A stretch of 64,000 nucleotides of DNA from Streptomyces mirabilis. GTDB lineage: Bacteria > Actinomycetota > Actinomycetes > Streptomycetales > Streptomycetaceae. The notes beneath the pieces were generated by a model. That model did no database searches. It was not told the origin of the DNA and worked only from the letters and a program-made list of their open reading frames with translations. The stretch's first letter is position 1, and every line of letters starts with the position of its first letter. The stretch lies in the NCBI RefSeq assembly GCF_039503195.1, contig NZ_JBCJKP010000001.1, positions 3,782,001 to 3,846,000 of the forward strand. Reading direction: 5' to 3'. A program made the translations under genes and the position numbers. Shown here one piece after another: positions 1-8,741 of the stretch.

Positions 1-315
1 GAGCGTGGACAGTTCGGCGGCCGTGTTCGCGGCGCGCTGGAGGTCCGAGGCGACGATCACGTCGGGCTTCAGCGAGGCGAGCAGCCGGGCGGCGCGGCGG
101 GCCTGGCCGATGCCCGTCTCGGTGAGCTCGACGTCCGTGGTGCCCTGGAAGCGGCGATCCACGTTCCAGGAGGTCTGGCCGTGCCGCCACAGGATGACGC
201 GGCGACCGCGGCCCGGCTTCTCCCCGGCCTCGACGCCCGCGACGGTCGGCTGCCGCCCCGCCTGGGCGTCACCCGTGGCGGATGTCCCGGCCGCCTCGGC
301 GCCCGCCGCGGTCAC
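1..315 (-). CDS. Histidine phosphatase family protein (phosphoglycerate-mutase-like), C-terminus cut by window edge
   Basis: Reading leftward from a GTG at 315, 105 codons are present before the window ends. After a ~35-residue disordered lead the protein shows ILWRHGQTSWN, the RHG(Q/E)T phospho-histidine signature of the branch-1 histidine phosphatase superfamily, followed by FQGTTDVELTETGIGQA and VIVASDLQRA, the expected second blocks. The second catalytic His lies outside the window. The GTG overlaps the stop of rsfS by four bases (GTGA), so the two genes are translationally coupled. Members act on small phosphate esters in the cytosol, but substrate cannot be predicted from the fragment. 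The family assignment is firm; the name phosphoglycerate mutase would be an over-call. Confidence 0.9.
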   Translation of the reverse strand, partial: MTAAGAEAAGTSATGDAQAGRQPTVAGVEAGEKPGRGRRVILWRHGQTSWNVDRRFQGTTDVELTETGIGQARRAARLLASLKPDVIVASDLQRAANTAAELSTL

Positions 316-755
316 CGCAGCTCCCCGAATTCGACGGAGTCCTCCTCGGCCTGCAGCTTGGCGTGCTCGGCGGCCTTGCCGCGGGTGGCCTTGGCGTCGG
401 CGGGCAGGTCAAGCTCCGGGCAGTCCTTCCACAGCCGCTCCAGAGCGTAGAAGACACGCTCCTCGCTGTGCTGCACGTGCACCACGATGTCGACGTAGTC
501 GAGCAGTACCCAGCGGGCCTCGCGGTCGCCCTCGCGGCGCACCGGCTTGACGCCGAGCTCCTTGTTGAGCCGCTCCTCGATCTCGTCGACGATCGACTTG
601 ACCTGGCGGTCGTTGGGGGCGGACGCCAGCAGGAAGGCGTCGGTGATCGAGAGAACGTCGCTGACGTCGTAAGCGATGATGTCGTGCGCGAGCTTGTCTG
701 CGGCCGCCTGCGCGGCGGTGGTGATGAGCTCGATGGAGCGGTCCGTGGCGGTCAC
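312..755 (-). CDS. rsfS: Ribosomal silencing factor RsfS
   Basis: 147 residues, GTG start preceded by GGAAAG. The central DUF143/RsfS fold is recognisable: DIIAYDVSDVLSITDAFLLA, then VKSIVDEIEERLN and WVLLDYVDIVVHVQ. The family binds ribosomal protein L14 (uL14) on the 50S subunit and blocks subunit joining during nutrient limitation. The last ~30 residues are a charged tail. It is coupled to the histidine phosphatase (4-base overlap) and follows the LCP gene on the same strand with a 172-bp gap that could carry its own promoter. Order nadD-LCP-rsfS-phosphatase is the usual Streptomyces arrangement. Confidence 0.95.
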   Translation of the reverse strand: MTATDRSIELITTAAQAAADKLAHDIIAYDVSDVLSITDAFLLASAPNDRQVKSIVDEIEERLNKELGVKPVRREGDREARWVLLDYVDIVVHVQHSEERVFYALERLWKDCPELDLPADAKATRGKAAEHAKLQAEEDSVEFGELR

Positions 756-898
756 TACGCGGCTTTCCGTCGGCGGTCAGTAATGACTCAAGGGTCTCAC
801 GGACCGCCGACGGCACCCCACGCGTTTACGTGGCCACATCCCGGGGGCCCCGGGACGTGGCGCCGACCACTCCGGAGGGTCACCCGTGACCACTCCGC

Positions 899-949
899 GT
901 GATCACCCAGTGGAGCGGTCACCGTGATCACCCGGTGGAAGTGGTCACC
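899..949. repeat. Tandem ~25-bp repeat at the LCP gene end
   Basis: Two imperfect tandem copies (899-923 and 924-949) of a unit beginning gtgatcaccc and ending ggtcacc. The second copy contains the LCP stop codon at 928-930. Each unit contains the palindrome gtgatcac. Probably a local slip duplication just past the coding end; a function as terminator or site is not evident. Confidence 0.6.
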
Positions 950-2751
950 TTGTAGTCCTGGCCGAGGACCACCGAGACGTCCGCGTTGGACGAGCCACTG
1001 CCCTTCTTCACGGTGCTGGTGGGCAGACCGAGGGTCTTCGCGACCTCGATGGCGTCGTTCTTCCTGGCGGCATCGGTGTACGTGATCTGGGTCACGCTCT
1101 GGGCGGTGGCGGCGGTGCCTGAGTCCAGGAAGGTGTAGCCGCCGTTGACCAGGACGACGCGGGCCTTCTCGGTGGCGTCCTTGTTCCCGGTGGCGTTCTT
1201 GATGCCGACACGGACGGCGGCGCCGGCGTCGGGACTCTTGGCGGTGCCGCCGAGGACGTCCTTGACCACGCTGTTGGTGGCGCTCTCGCTCAGGGTGCCG
1301 TCCTGCTGCACGGGCAGCAGCGCCGTTTTGTAGTCGCCGCCCTTGGCGAGGTCGGCGAGCTTGGCGAGGAAGGCGCCGAGGTCCTGGTCGGTCAGGGAGG
1401 GGTCGAGGATCTGCGCCAGGGTCTGCACGGTGGTGGTCGCGGCCTGCTTGTCCGAGGACAGCTTGCGCAGCACGCCCTGCATGACCTGTCCGAAACGCTC
1501 CAACTGAGCGTTCTGGGCTTCACCGGAGGCCCGGTAGGTGGCGTAGGCGACGGCCATCTTGCCGCTGAGCGTCTGGTTCTCGCCCTTCTTCACGAGGGGC
1601 GCCTCGCCCTTCTTCTTCGCATCGGGGTCCGGCACATCGGCGTTGGTGGTCAGGTCGATGTTGCCGACGAGGTCGACGAGGTTGTTGAGGTAGGGGGTGT
1701 CGAGGCGCCAGGTGCCCTGGATGTTGGTCCCGAGCACCGTGTCGATCGCGTCCCGGGTCCCGGAGGAGCCGTCGTCGCCGACGGACTTGGCGAGCGTGGT
1801 CGTCGAGCCGCTGTCGTCCGTCAGAGCAAGGGAGTTGGGCAGCAGGACGGTGGTGCCCTGCTTGGTGGTGGTGTTGTCGACGAGCAGGGCCGTGGAGGTG
1901 CCGCCGCCCTTCGTGTTGTGCAGGTGGACGACGATCACGTCACGGTTCTGGGCACCCGTGGCCGTCGTCGCGGCGGACTTGCCGCCCGAGGAGGTGCCGG
2001 GCAGCTTCCCCGCGTACCAGAGGTAGCCGACGCCGCCGACCACGACCAGGGCGAGCACCACGACCAGGGCGACGACCCTGCTGCGGGCGCGGCGCTTGGC
2101 CTCCTCGCGGCGCTCGGTACGGTTCTCGGTGAAGTTGAGCCAGTCGATGACGTCTTCGGGCTCGGCTTCCTGCTCTTCGACGAAGGCGAACTGCTCGGTG
2201 CGGTAGTCCCGGTCGGCCCGCGGCTCGTTCTCCTCCGCGCGGCGCGCCTGCTGCGGGATGTACGCGGTCTGCTCGGCGACCCGGGGCTGCTGCCCAGTGC
2301 TCGTGCCCGCGGCGCCGGTCCCGCTCCGGGACTGACCCGCCTGCCCGGCCCGCTCCGTCTGCCCGCCCCGCCCCGTCCGCCCGGCCTGACCAGCCTGCCC
2401 CGTGTGCACCGTCTGCCCGTAGGGGTCGTACGACGGCGTCGCCCCGGTGGTACCGGACGTACCGGCTCCGTACGGGTCGTAGGGGTCGTAGGCGGGGACC
2501 GCGGTCTGCTGACCGGTGTCGTACGAGGACACGGGCTGCTGCTGACCGGTGTCGTAGCCCCCCGCGCCGGTCGCGTACGGGTCGTAGCCGTAGCCCTGGT
2601 GCTGTTGGGGCTGCTGCTGCTGCGCGTACGGGTCGTAGCCCTGTTGGGACCCCTGGGGGGGCACCTGTCGGTACACAGGCTGCCCGAACTCGTCGTAGCC
2701 GACGAGCTCATACTGGTCGCCGCCCGCGTATCCGTCGTATCGGTCGTTCAC
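928..2751 (-). CDS. LCP-family glycopolymer transferase with C-terminal LytR_C domain (PdtA-like)
   Basis: 607 residues from a GTG at 2751 (MNDRYDGYAGG); an upstream in-frame ATG lies inside nadD. Residues 1-200 are a Pro/Gln/Tyr/Gly-rich cytosolic tail with many YDPYG-type repeats. One membrane helix follows (RVVALVVVLALVVVGGVGY), then an extracellular LCP domain (DVIVVHLHNT, LVDLVGNIDL, MAVAYATYRASGEAQNAQLERF with the conserved Arg cluster) and a terminal LytR_C domain (VRVGIKNATGN to the end). LCP proteins attach teichoic-acid-like polymers to peptidoglycan at the outer membrane face. The position next to nadD matches the S. coelicolor LCP protein PdtA, linked to spore-wall glycopolymer; that equivalence is from memory. 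The teichoic-type operon at 11-17 kb is a plausible supplier of its substrate. Confidence 0.88.
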   Translation of the reverse strand: MNDRYDGYAGGDQYELVGYDEFGQPVYRQVPPQGSQQGYDPYAQQQQPQQHQGYGYDPYATGAGGYDTGQQQPVSSYDTGQQTAVPAYDPYDPYGAGTSGTTGATPSYDPYGQTVHTGQAGQAGRTGRGGQTERAGQAGQSRSGTGAAGTSTGQQPRVAEQTAYIPQQARRAEENEPRADRDYRTEQFAFVEEQEAEPEDVIDWLNFTENRTERREEAKRRARSRVVALVVVLALVVVGGVGYLWYAGKLPGTSSGGKSAATTATGAQNRDVIVVHLHNTKGGGTSTALLVDNTTTKQGTTVLLPNSLALTDDSGSTTTLAKSVGDDGSSGTRDAIDTVLGTNIQGTWRLDTPYLNNLVDLVGNIDLTTNADVPDPDAKKKGEAPLVKKGENQTLSGKMAVAYATYRASGEAQNAQLERFGQVMQGVLRKLSSDKQAATTTVQTLAQILDPSLTDQDLGAFLAKLADLAKGGDYKTALLPVQQDGTLSESATNSVVKDVLGGTAKSPDAGAAVRVGIKNATGNKDATEKARVVLVNGGYTFLDSGTAATAQSVTQITYTDAARKNDAIEVAKTLGLPTSTVKKGSGSSNADVSVVLGQDYKVTTSTG

Positions 2752-2776
2752 CGGTGCCCCTCTCGGCTCACTCGCG

Positions 2777-3496
2777 TCACTCGCCGCGGTACAGCTCGCG
2801 CTTGTCGATGTAGCGCACCACACCGTCCGGTACCAGGTACCAGACGGGGTCGCCCTTGGCGACTCTCGCACGGCAGTCTGTGGAGGAGATGGCCAGCGCG
2901 GGAACCTCGACCAGCGAGACGCCGCCCTCCGGCAGGCCCGGATCGGTCAGGGTGTGACCGGGCCGGGTGACTCCGATGAAGTGCGCGAGGGAGAACAGCT
3001 CCTCCGCGTACCGCCAGGTGAGGATCTGACCGAGCGCGTCGGCACCGGTGATGAAGAACAGATCGGTGTCGGGGTTGAGGGCGCGCAGATCGCGCAGGGT
3101 GTCCGTGGTGTAGGTCGGGCCGCCGCGGTCGATGTCGATGCGGCTCACCGAGAACTGCGGGTTCTCGGCGGTGGCGATGACCGTCATCAGGTAGCGGTCC
3201 TCGGCAGGTGAGACCTTCCGGTCCGACTTCTGCCACGGCTGCCCGGTCGGCACGAACACCACCTCGTCGAGGTGGAACTGCGCGGCGACCTCGCTGGCCG
3301 CCACGAGGTGCCCGTGGTGGATCGGGTCGAAGGTTCCGCCCATGACACCGAGGCGGCGCTTGCCCGGATTCGAGGGGCCGTTCCCGGGGCCGGTCGTCAA
3401 CCGACTCGTCCCGCCTCTCACTGGGCCGCCGAGCGCGTCACCCGCGGCGCCGCCGACGGCGCCGCTCTCCGTGTCACTCGCCGGACCGGTAGGCAT
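2777..3496 (-). CDS. nadD: Nicotinate-nucleotide adenylyltransferase NadD
   Basis: 239 residues from ATG at 3496, preceded by GGGAG at eight bases; another ATG at 3511 overlaps that ribosome site and adds five residues. The protein shows the nucleotidyltransferase start [13 protein letters not shown] (the HxGH ATP-binding motif), [27 protein letters not shown] and the C-terminal [10 protein letters not shown] (ISSTxxR). It converts nicotinate mononucleotide and ATP to deamido-NAD in NAD synthesis. The first ~55 residues are a low-complexity extension common in Streptomyces. The LCP gene begins 25 bp downstream, so the two are probably cotranscribed with rsfS. Confidence 0.95.
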   Translation of the reverse strand: MPTGPASDTESGAVGGAAGDALGGPVRGGTSRLTTGPGNGPSNPGKRRLGVMGGTFDPIHHGHLVAASEVAAQFHLDEVVFVPTGQPWQKSDRKVSPAEDRYLMTVIATAENPQFSVSRIDIDRGGPTYTTDTLRDLRALNPDTDLFFITGADALGQILTWRYAEELFSLAHFIGVTRPGHTLTDPGLPEGGVSLVEVPALAISSTDCRARVAKGDPVWYLVPDGVVRYIDKRELYRGE

Positions 3497-3590
3497 GTCC
3501 TGCTCTCCCATGCGAGCAGACCCTACCGGCCCGGTCGACGGGCTCCGCCCGACAGGGGTCCCCGGGACAGCTCCGAACGGCCGAAAAGGC

Positions 3591-3752
3591 TCAGCGGTCG
3601 CGGTTGAACCGCGTGGTGATCCACAGCAGCAGGAGCAGCACGAACAGCGCGCCACCGCCGGTCAGGAACGGGTTGAGGCTCTCGTGGTTGCCCCCCTGCT
3701 CGCCCTCGGCGGCAACGGTGACCAACTGTGCAGCGGTGCTGTGGAAGCTCAT
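3591..3752 (-). CDS. Small single-pass membrane protein (53 aa)
   Basis: 53 residues from ATG at 3752: a short polar N-terminus ([19 protein letters not shown]), then one hydrophobic helix [18 protein letters not shown] and a short basic end (NRDR). It ends 79 bp before nadD on the same strand. No strong ribosome site is visible and function is unknown. I support it as a gene because the hydrophobic helix with a positive C-terminal stop-transfer is coherent and a second gene of the same design sits directly upstream (3931-4089). Confidence 0.65.
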   Translation of the reverse strand: MSFHSTAAQLVTVAAEGEQGGNHESLNPFLTGGGALFVLLLLLWITTRFNRDR

Positions 3753-3930
3753 CTCGGCAGGACCTATCCGGTGTGGGCGGGATAAAGACGTCGGCCCATC
3801 GTATGCGGGGGCCTCGGTCGCGATCACGCCGACTCCGCCGTTGGGGACGCCGGTTGCTCCGGCCTCCCCGGCCGACACAGCCTCGGTCGTCCGGCTTGTC
3901 CCCGCCTCAGCCGTGCCGCCCGTCCGGGTG

Positions 3931-4089
3931 TCAGTCGTCCCGCTTGTACCCACGCAGCAGGAACCAGGCGGTCAGGCCCACCCCGACGATCATCACGATC
4001 AGCACGACACGGAGCAGATTGCCCGGGCCTTGCTTGTCTGCCGCGTTCGCGGCCTCGGTGAGCCAGGCGGCTGCGGGGATGTGCTCCAT
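3931..4089 (-). CDS. Small single-pass membrane protein (52 aa)
   Basis: 52 residues from ATG at 4089, preceded by GAAGGAG at the right distance, which makes the start secure. Sequence plan: polar lead (MEHIPAAAWLTEAANAADKQ), one hydrophobic helix (LLRVVLIVMIVGVGLTAWFLL) and a basic end (RGYKRDD). It shares its layout, not its sequence, with the next small gene downstream (3591-3752). Both lie between nadD and a divergent M48 protease. Function unknown; a role as a small partner of the protease or of the envelope proteins around is only a guess from position. Confidence 0.72.
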   Translation of the reverse strand: MEHIPAAAWLTEAANAADKQGPGNLLRVVLIVMIVGVGLTAWFLLRGYKRDD

Positions 4090-4192
4090 GGTGATGGACT
4101 CCTTCTCTGTACTGCCCGTCCACGTTATCTCCGCCTAGGCTGGTCCGTGCCTTGGGGGCACAAAGGGCACTCTGACGCACATGGGGGAACAC

Positions 4193-5341
4193 ATGTCCGA
4201 CAACGGCCACCAGCAGGACGGGCACGAGAACGTGCCGAGCAGGCAGCGCAGGCGCTTCGAGGGGATCTCCTCACGCACCTACGAACACCCGGCGGACCGC
4301 TCGGCCCTGGTGGCCCTGCGCAAGCTCAGCGGCTTCGACACGGTCTTCAAGGCCCTGAGCGGCCTGCTGCCCGAGCGCAGCCTGCGGCTGCTGTTCCTGT
4401 CCGACTCGGTGCGCGTCTCGGACGCCCAGTTCGCGCACCTCAACACGATGCTGCGGGACGCCTGCCACATCCTGGACCTGGAGAAGGTCCCGCCGATGTA
4501 CGTCGCCCAGGACCCGCAGCCGAACGCGATGTGTATCGGCCTGGACGAGCCGATCATCGTCGTGACGACCGGACTCGTCGAACTGCTGGACGAGGAGGAG
4601 ATGCGGGCCGTCGTCGGGCACGAGGTCGGCCACGCGCTCTCCGGGCACGCCGTCTACCGCACGATCCTGCTCTTCCTGACCAATCTGGCGCTCCGGGTCG
4701 CCTGGATCCCGCTGGGCAACATCGCGATCATGACGATCGTGACCGCGCTGCGCGAGTGGTTCCGCAAGTCGGAACTGTCGGCCGACCGGGCGGGGCTCCT
4801 CGTCGGGCAGGACCTGAAGGCTTCGATGCGCGGCCTGATGAAGCTCGCGGGAGGAAATCACCTGCACGAGATGAACGTGGACGCGTTCCTCGAACAGGCC
4901 GAGGAGTACGAGGCCGGGGGCGACCTGCGCGACTCCGTGCTCAAGATCCTCAACACCCTCCCCCGCACACACCCCTTCACCACCGTGCGCGCCGCCGAGC
5001 TGAAGAAGTGGGCCGAGTCCCGCGACTACCAGCGGATCATGGACGGTCACTATCCGCGGCGCGCCGAGGACAAGGAGACCTCGGTCTCGGACTCCTTCCG
5101 GCAGTCGGCGGCGAGCTACGCCACGGACGTCAAGAACTCCAAGGACCCGCTGATGAAGCTGGTCAGCGACATCGCGGGGGGCGCGGGCGACCTCGGCGGG
5201 CGGGTGCGGCGCGGGTTCGGAGGCTTCGCCGGCGGCACCCCGAAGGACCAGACCGCCCCGAACGACCAGACCACCCCCGAGGACCGGACCTCGCCGAAGG
5301 ACCAGCCGCCCCGGGAGAGCACCCCCGAGGACGACGACTGA
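4193..5341 (+). CDS. M48 family zinc metallopeptidase, membrane-associated
   Basis: 382 residues. I chose ATG 4193 because GGGGGA sits just upstream; ATG 4181 would add four residues. The zinc motif HEVGHALSGH (HExxH, near residues 143-147) is followed by a hydrophobic pair of segments (TILLFLTNLALRVAWIPL, IAIMTIVTAL) and then SELSADRAGLL, where the Glu is the third zinc ligand. This is the HtpX/M48B-type layout of an inner-membrane protease facing the cytosol. The last ~45 residues are an acidic disordered tail with repeated PxDQT units. It is divergent from the small membrane protein genes and convergent with the next gene. Confidence 0.9.
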   Translation: MSDNGHQQDGHENVPSRQRRRFEGISSRTYEHPADRSALVALRKLSGFDTVFKALSGLLPERSLRLLFLSDSVRVSDAQFAHLNTMLRDACHILDLEKVPPMYVAQDPQPNAMCIGLDEPIIVVTTGLVELLDEEEMRAVVGHEVGHALSGHAVYRTILLFLTNLALRVAWIPLGNIAIMTIVTALREWFRKSELSADRAGLLVGQDLKASMRGLMKLAGGNHLHEMNVDAFLEQAEEYEAGGDLRDSVLKILNTLPRTHPFTTVRAAELKKWAESRDYQRIMDGHYPRRAEDKETSVSDSFRQSAASYATDVKNSKDPLMKLVSDIAGGAGDLGGRVRRGFGGFAGGTPKDQTAPNDQTTPEDRTSPKDQPPRESTPEDDD

Positions 5342-5416
5342 CACGCAAGGAAGCCGGGGACACGACGGTCACGGTCGAAACTGTGGGCGTCGGACCTGCG
5401 GCTGTCGGACCATCCA

Positions 5417-5439
5417 GCGGCCGTCAGTCTGACGGCCGC
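5417..5439. terminator. Inverted repeat between convergent genes
   Basis: Near-perfect palindrome gcggccgtcag-t-ctgacggccgc (11-bp arms) in the 127-bp gap between the M48 gene and the convergent membrane protein gene. It is followed by short direct repeats of cgccagaccctcg. Probably a bidirectional terminator or processing hairpin, although no T-run follows, as is usual in Streptomyces. Confidence 0.5.
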
Positions 5440-5468
5440 CAGACCCTCGATCGCCAGACCCTCGGCCG

Positions 5469-6536
5469 TCAGACGCTCGGCTGCGAGCTCGTCGCCAGTG
5501 AGCCGCACAGTGCCGTCGCGCTGCCCGTCGCGTACGGGTCGGTGCCGGCCGGGCCGCCCGCCTTCGCCGTCTGGCCCGCGAGCAGCGGGTGCAGATGGGT
5601 CACCGAGTCCTCGGAGCAGGCGAGCGGTCCGGCCTGGACGTAGGAGACGACCACCTGGGCCTGGTGCATGCGCAGGTCGTCGCGGTCGAAGCGGAACTGC
5701 AGCTCGCGCCGGACGGTGAACAGCGAGGCCTTCGCGTTGGCGTCCGAGCCGGCCGGCTTCAGGGCGTACACGAAGGTGTGGTCGGCGATGACCTCAAGGG
5801 TGCTGGAGTCGAACTCGGCGGCCTGAAGCGTGCCCTGCACCCTGATCCTGGAGTCGGCGAGCTGGGCGCGGGTGGGGTCGAAGCGGACCAGCCAGCCGGT
5901 GGGCGCGTGCCGACCGTCGGCGGCCGGGTGGTCGAAGCTCTGGTCGAACTGGTCGAGCTGCTGGGGGGCGAGCAGGATCCGCACCGGCCGGTTGGTGACG
6001 CCGGTGAGCACCTCCGGGTCGAGCGAGGACTTCACGAGGTAGTCCTTGGCGGTGGTCAGGGCGGCCACGACCTGGCTGTCGGAGAAGTGCGCGGTGCGTC
6101 GGTAGGCGGGCAGCGCGATGCCGTCGGCGCCGACGGCGAACTGGGCGGCCGGGCTGTGCGCGTACAACTGCTCGGCGCTCGTGGCCCCCGGTACGGCGGT
6201 CTGGGGCGCGAGGGGTATGACGGTCATCCGCAGCGGTTCGGGGGGCTGGGCGGCCGGGGTCTGGTACGGGTGCCGTACACCCATGTAGATCGCGGTGCCG
6301 AAGGCGACGGCGATCAGCAGGACCAGGATCAGCGCCTGCCGGGGCAGACCGCGCTGGAGGGTGGGGCGGCGGCGCACGGCCGGGGCGTGGTCGGCCATCC
6401 GCTCCTGCGCGGAGAACTCCTGGAGGCGTGCAGCACGGACGAACGACTCGTCGAAGACGACGGATCGGTATTCGTCCTCTCCACCGGCGGGGGCGCCCTC
6501 GGGTGTCCCCTCAGGTGGGTCTCCAGGCCCGCCCAT
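5469..6536 (-). CDS. Bitopic membrane protein with N-terminal SVVFDExFVRAA motif and large extracytoplasmic domain
   Basis: 355 residues. Residues 1-67 are cytosolic and carry DEYRSVVFDESFVRAARLQE (about 22-41). One membrane helix follows (ALILVLLIAVAFGTAIYMGV, about 68-87), then a ~265-residue outside domain of mixed strand/helix character with no motif I recognise. The next gene upstream has the same acidic-SVVFDExFVRAA segment and one membrane helix, so the two were probably made by duplication or share a partner. S. coelicolor proteins from this neighbourhood were reported to interact with the Mre spore-wall complex; whether this is the ortholog cannot be settled here. Confidence 0.8.
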   Translation of the reverse strand: MGGPGDPPEGTPEGAPAGGEDEYRSVVFDESFVRAARLQEFSAQERMADHAPAVRRRPTLQRGLPRQALILVLLIAVAFGTAIYMGVRHPYQTPAAQPPEPLRMTVIPLAPQTAVPGATSAEQLYAHSPAAQFAVGADGIALPAYRRTAHFSDSQVVAALTTAKDYLVKSSLDPEVLTGVTNRPVRILLAPQQLDQFDQSFDHPAADGRHAPTGWLVRFDPTRAQLADSRIRVQGTLQAAEFDSSTLEVIADHTFVYALKPAGSDANAKASLFTVRRELQFRFDRDDLRMHQAQVVVSYVQAGPLACSEDSVTHLHPLLAGQTAKAGGPAGTDPYATGSATALCGSLATSSQPSV

Positions 6537-6680
6537 ACCTTCAGGGTAGGTCTCCGGGGGCCCAGGTAAACGCCGTGGTACACGACAACTTCTGACAGGT
6601 TCTCACCAGGATCGCCAAGGACCGTCGCGATCGTCAGAATGTTCGAATGGCCGTCAGAGGTGGCGCGGGCGCCATGGGTG

Positions 6681-7331
6681 TCAGGGCGTTTTGGGAACCG
6701 CTGACACGGCCGAATGGGAGTACTCGGCCGAAGCGGAGGGGCCGGGGCCGGTGACCTTGTCCTGGCCTTGTTCAAGGCCCGTGGAGGCGGGTGGCGGGAC
6801 CTGGTCCTGGCGGCCCGAGGAGGCTCCCCGGTAGACCGCTGTGAAGGCCAGGGCGACCATGCCCACGCCCATCACGAGGGCGAGCACCCAGGCGACGGGG
6901 CGGTGCCAGCGGGCCTGTTTTCCGTAGGCCCGGCCGTATCTGCCGTACGAGCCCGGCGCTCCGTAGCGGCCTTCGAGGATCTCGGTGTCGTCGAGGTCGT
7001 CCAGATCCGGGTCATGGCCGAAATCGCCAGGGCCGTCGGGCCCGAACCCGTCCTCGTAGCGCTCGTCGTCGCCGCGGGCACCCCGGGAGTGCGCCCGGCG
7101 CGCCTCGGCCTCTGAGGCCTCCGCGCGGGCCTGCGCGGCTGCTAGGAGGCGCTCGACGGCGGTCGGCTCATGAATCACCGCCGCACGTACGAAGTCCTCG
7201 TCGAAGACCACGGAGGCGAACTCTTCGTCCGCACCCCCGCGGTCGCGGTCGTCGTCGGGCTCCCAGCCGTCAGGGAACGGCGTGCCCCCCACGTCCTCCG
7301 GCACGGATCCAGAGTAGACCTGGGGGGTCAT
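6681..7331 (-). CDS. Bitopic membrane protein with SVVFDExFVRAA motif (216 aa)
   Basis: 216 residues, ATG at 7331. An acidic N-terminus leads into EEFASVVFDEDFVRAAVIHE (about 37-56), nearly the same motif as in the downstream neighbour. Then come an Ala/Glu/Arg helix (LLAAAQARAEASEAEARRA), an Asp/Gly-rich linker with Tyr-Gly repeats, one membrane helix (AWVLALVMGVGMVALAFTAVY, about 147-167) and a short outside tail. There is no enzyme motif. The shared motif and matching topology argue that both genes serve one process at the membrane. Weak ribosome site; a start a few codons later is possible. Confidence 0.75.
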   Translation of the reverse strand: MTPQVYSGSVPEDVGGTPFPDGWEPDDDRDRGGADEEFASVVFDEDFVRAAVIHEPTAVERLLAAAQARAEASEAEARRAHSRGARGDDERYEDGFGPDGPGDFGHDPDLDDLDDTEILEGRYGAPGSYGRYGRAYGKQARWHRPVAWVLALVMGVGMVALAFTAVYRGASSGRQDQVPPPASTGLEQGQDKVTGPGPSASAEYSHSAVSAVPKTP

Positions 7332-7393
7332 TTTGGGCAGACGGTATGGAAATTCATCCGCCTGACGAGACGCGGCTCACGCGGAGCGCGGGC

Positions 7394-8680
7394 TCAGCGT
7401 CGGATGTGTCCGTCGCCCGTGACGATGTACTTGGTGCTCGTCAGCTCCGGCAGCCCCATCGGCCCCCGCGCGTGCAGCTTCTGCGTGGAGATGCCGATCT
7501 CGGCGCCGAAGCCGAACTGGCCGCCGTCGGTGAAGCGGGTCGAGGCGTTCACGGCGACCGTGGTGGAGTCCACCAACTGGGTGAAGCGGCGGGCGGCCTG
7601 CTGCGAGGTGGTGACGATGGCCTCGGTGTGGCCGGAGGTCCACAGCCGGATGTGTTCGACGGCCCGGTCGAGCGAGTCGACGACGGCGGCGGCGATGTCG
7701 TACGAGAGGTACTCGGTCTCCCAGTCCTCGGGCGTGGCCTCGACGACGGTGGCCTTGGAGTCCTTGGCGTAGGCGAGGACGCGCTCGTCGGCGTGCACGG
7801 TGACCCCGGCGGCCGCGAGGGCGTCCAGGGCGCGCGGCAGGAACTCGGGGGCGATGTCCTGGTGCACGAGGAGCGTCTCGGCGGAGTTGCAGACGCTGGG
7901 CCGCTGCGCCTTGGAGTTGATCAGGATGTCGATCGCCATGTCGAGGTCGGCGTTGGCGTCGACGTACACGTGGCAGTTGCCCGTGCCGGTCTCGATGACG
8001 GGGACGGTGGATTCCTGGACCACCGTGCGGATCAGCGAGGCGCCGCCGCGCGGGATGAGCACGTCGACCAGACCGCGGGCACGCATCAGCTCGCGCACCG
8101 ACTCGCGGCCCTCGCCGGGCACCAGCTGAATGGCGTCGGCGGGCAGCCCGGCGCCGCCCACGGCGTCGCGCAGCACCCGGACCAGCGCGGTGTTCGACTC
8201 GAAGGCCGAGGAGGAGCCGCGCAGCAGGACGGCGTTGCCCGACTTCAGGCAGAGGGCGGCGGCGTCGACCGTGACGTTCGGGCGAGCCTCGTAGATGATC
8301 CCGACGACGCCGAGCGGGACACGGACCTGGCGCAGGTCGATGCCGTTCGGGAGGGTGGAGCCGCGTACGACCTCGCCGACCGGGTCGGGCAGCGCGACGA
8401 CGTCCCGCACGTCCGAGGCGATGGCGCGCACGCGCTCGGGCGTGAGCGTGAGCCGGTCGATGACGGTCTCGCTGGTGCCGGCCTCGCGGGCGCGCGCGAT
8501 GTCCTTGGCGTTGGCCGCGACGATCTCGCTCGTACGGACTTCCAGCGCGTCCGCGATCGCGAGCAGCGCGTCGTCCTTCTCGGCCCGCGGCAGGGGTGCG
8601 AGATCGGCGGCGGCGGCCTTGGCGCGGTAGGCGGCCTGGGTGACCGGGGACATCGAGTCGTACGGCGAGAGCGTGGTCAT
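7394..8680 (-). CDS. proA: Glutamate-5-semialdehyde dehydrogenase ProA
   Basis: 428 residues from ATG at 8680 ([13 protein letters not shown]). It belongs to the aldehyde dehydrogenase superfamily and reduces gamma-glutamyl phosphate to glutamate semialdehyde with NADPH in proline synthesis. Visible marks are [32 protein letters not shown], the catalytic cysteine in [15 protein letters not shown], and [11 protein letters not shown] near the end. Length fits the family (~415-430). proB lies ~750 bp upstream on the same strand, separated by one small unknown gene, so an operon proB-unknown-proA is likely. Confidence 0.97.
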   Translation of the reverse strand: MTTLSPYDSMSPVTQAAYRAKAAAADLAPLPRAEKDDALLAIADALEVRTSEIVAANAKDIARAREAGTSETVIDRLTLTPERVRAIASDVRDVVALPDPVGEVVRGSTLPNGIDLRQVRVPLGVVGIIYEARPNVTVDAAALCLKSGNAVLLRGSSSAFESNTALVRVLRDAVGGAGLPADAIQLVPGEGRESVRELMRARGLVDVLIPRGGASLIRTVVQESTVPVIETGTGNCHVYVDANADLDMAIDILINSKAQRPSVCNSAETLLVHQDIAPEFLPRALDALAAAGVTVHADERVLAYAKDSKATVVEATPEDWETEYLSYDIAAAVVDSLDRAVEHIRLWTSGHTEAIVTTSQQAARRFTQLVDSTTVAVNASTRFTDGGQFGFGAEIGISTQKLHARGPMGLPELTSTKYIVTGDGHIRR

Positions 8681-8741
8681 ATCGGAAGGGTAGTGCGCCG
8701 GACGGACCCGTCCAGCGGCTGTCCCACACCCCGAGACAGGG

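Noticed and set aside
1918..2970. 350-codon plus-strand open frame opposite the LCP and nadD genes
   Set aside because: It is the antisense of two well-supported genes, has no ribosome site, and its composition (Val/Leu/Arg-rich without motifs) is what high-GC antisense frames give.
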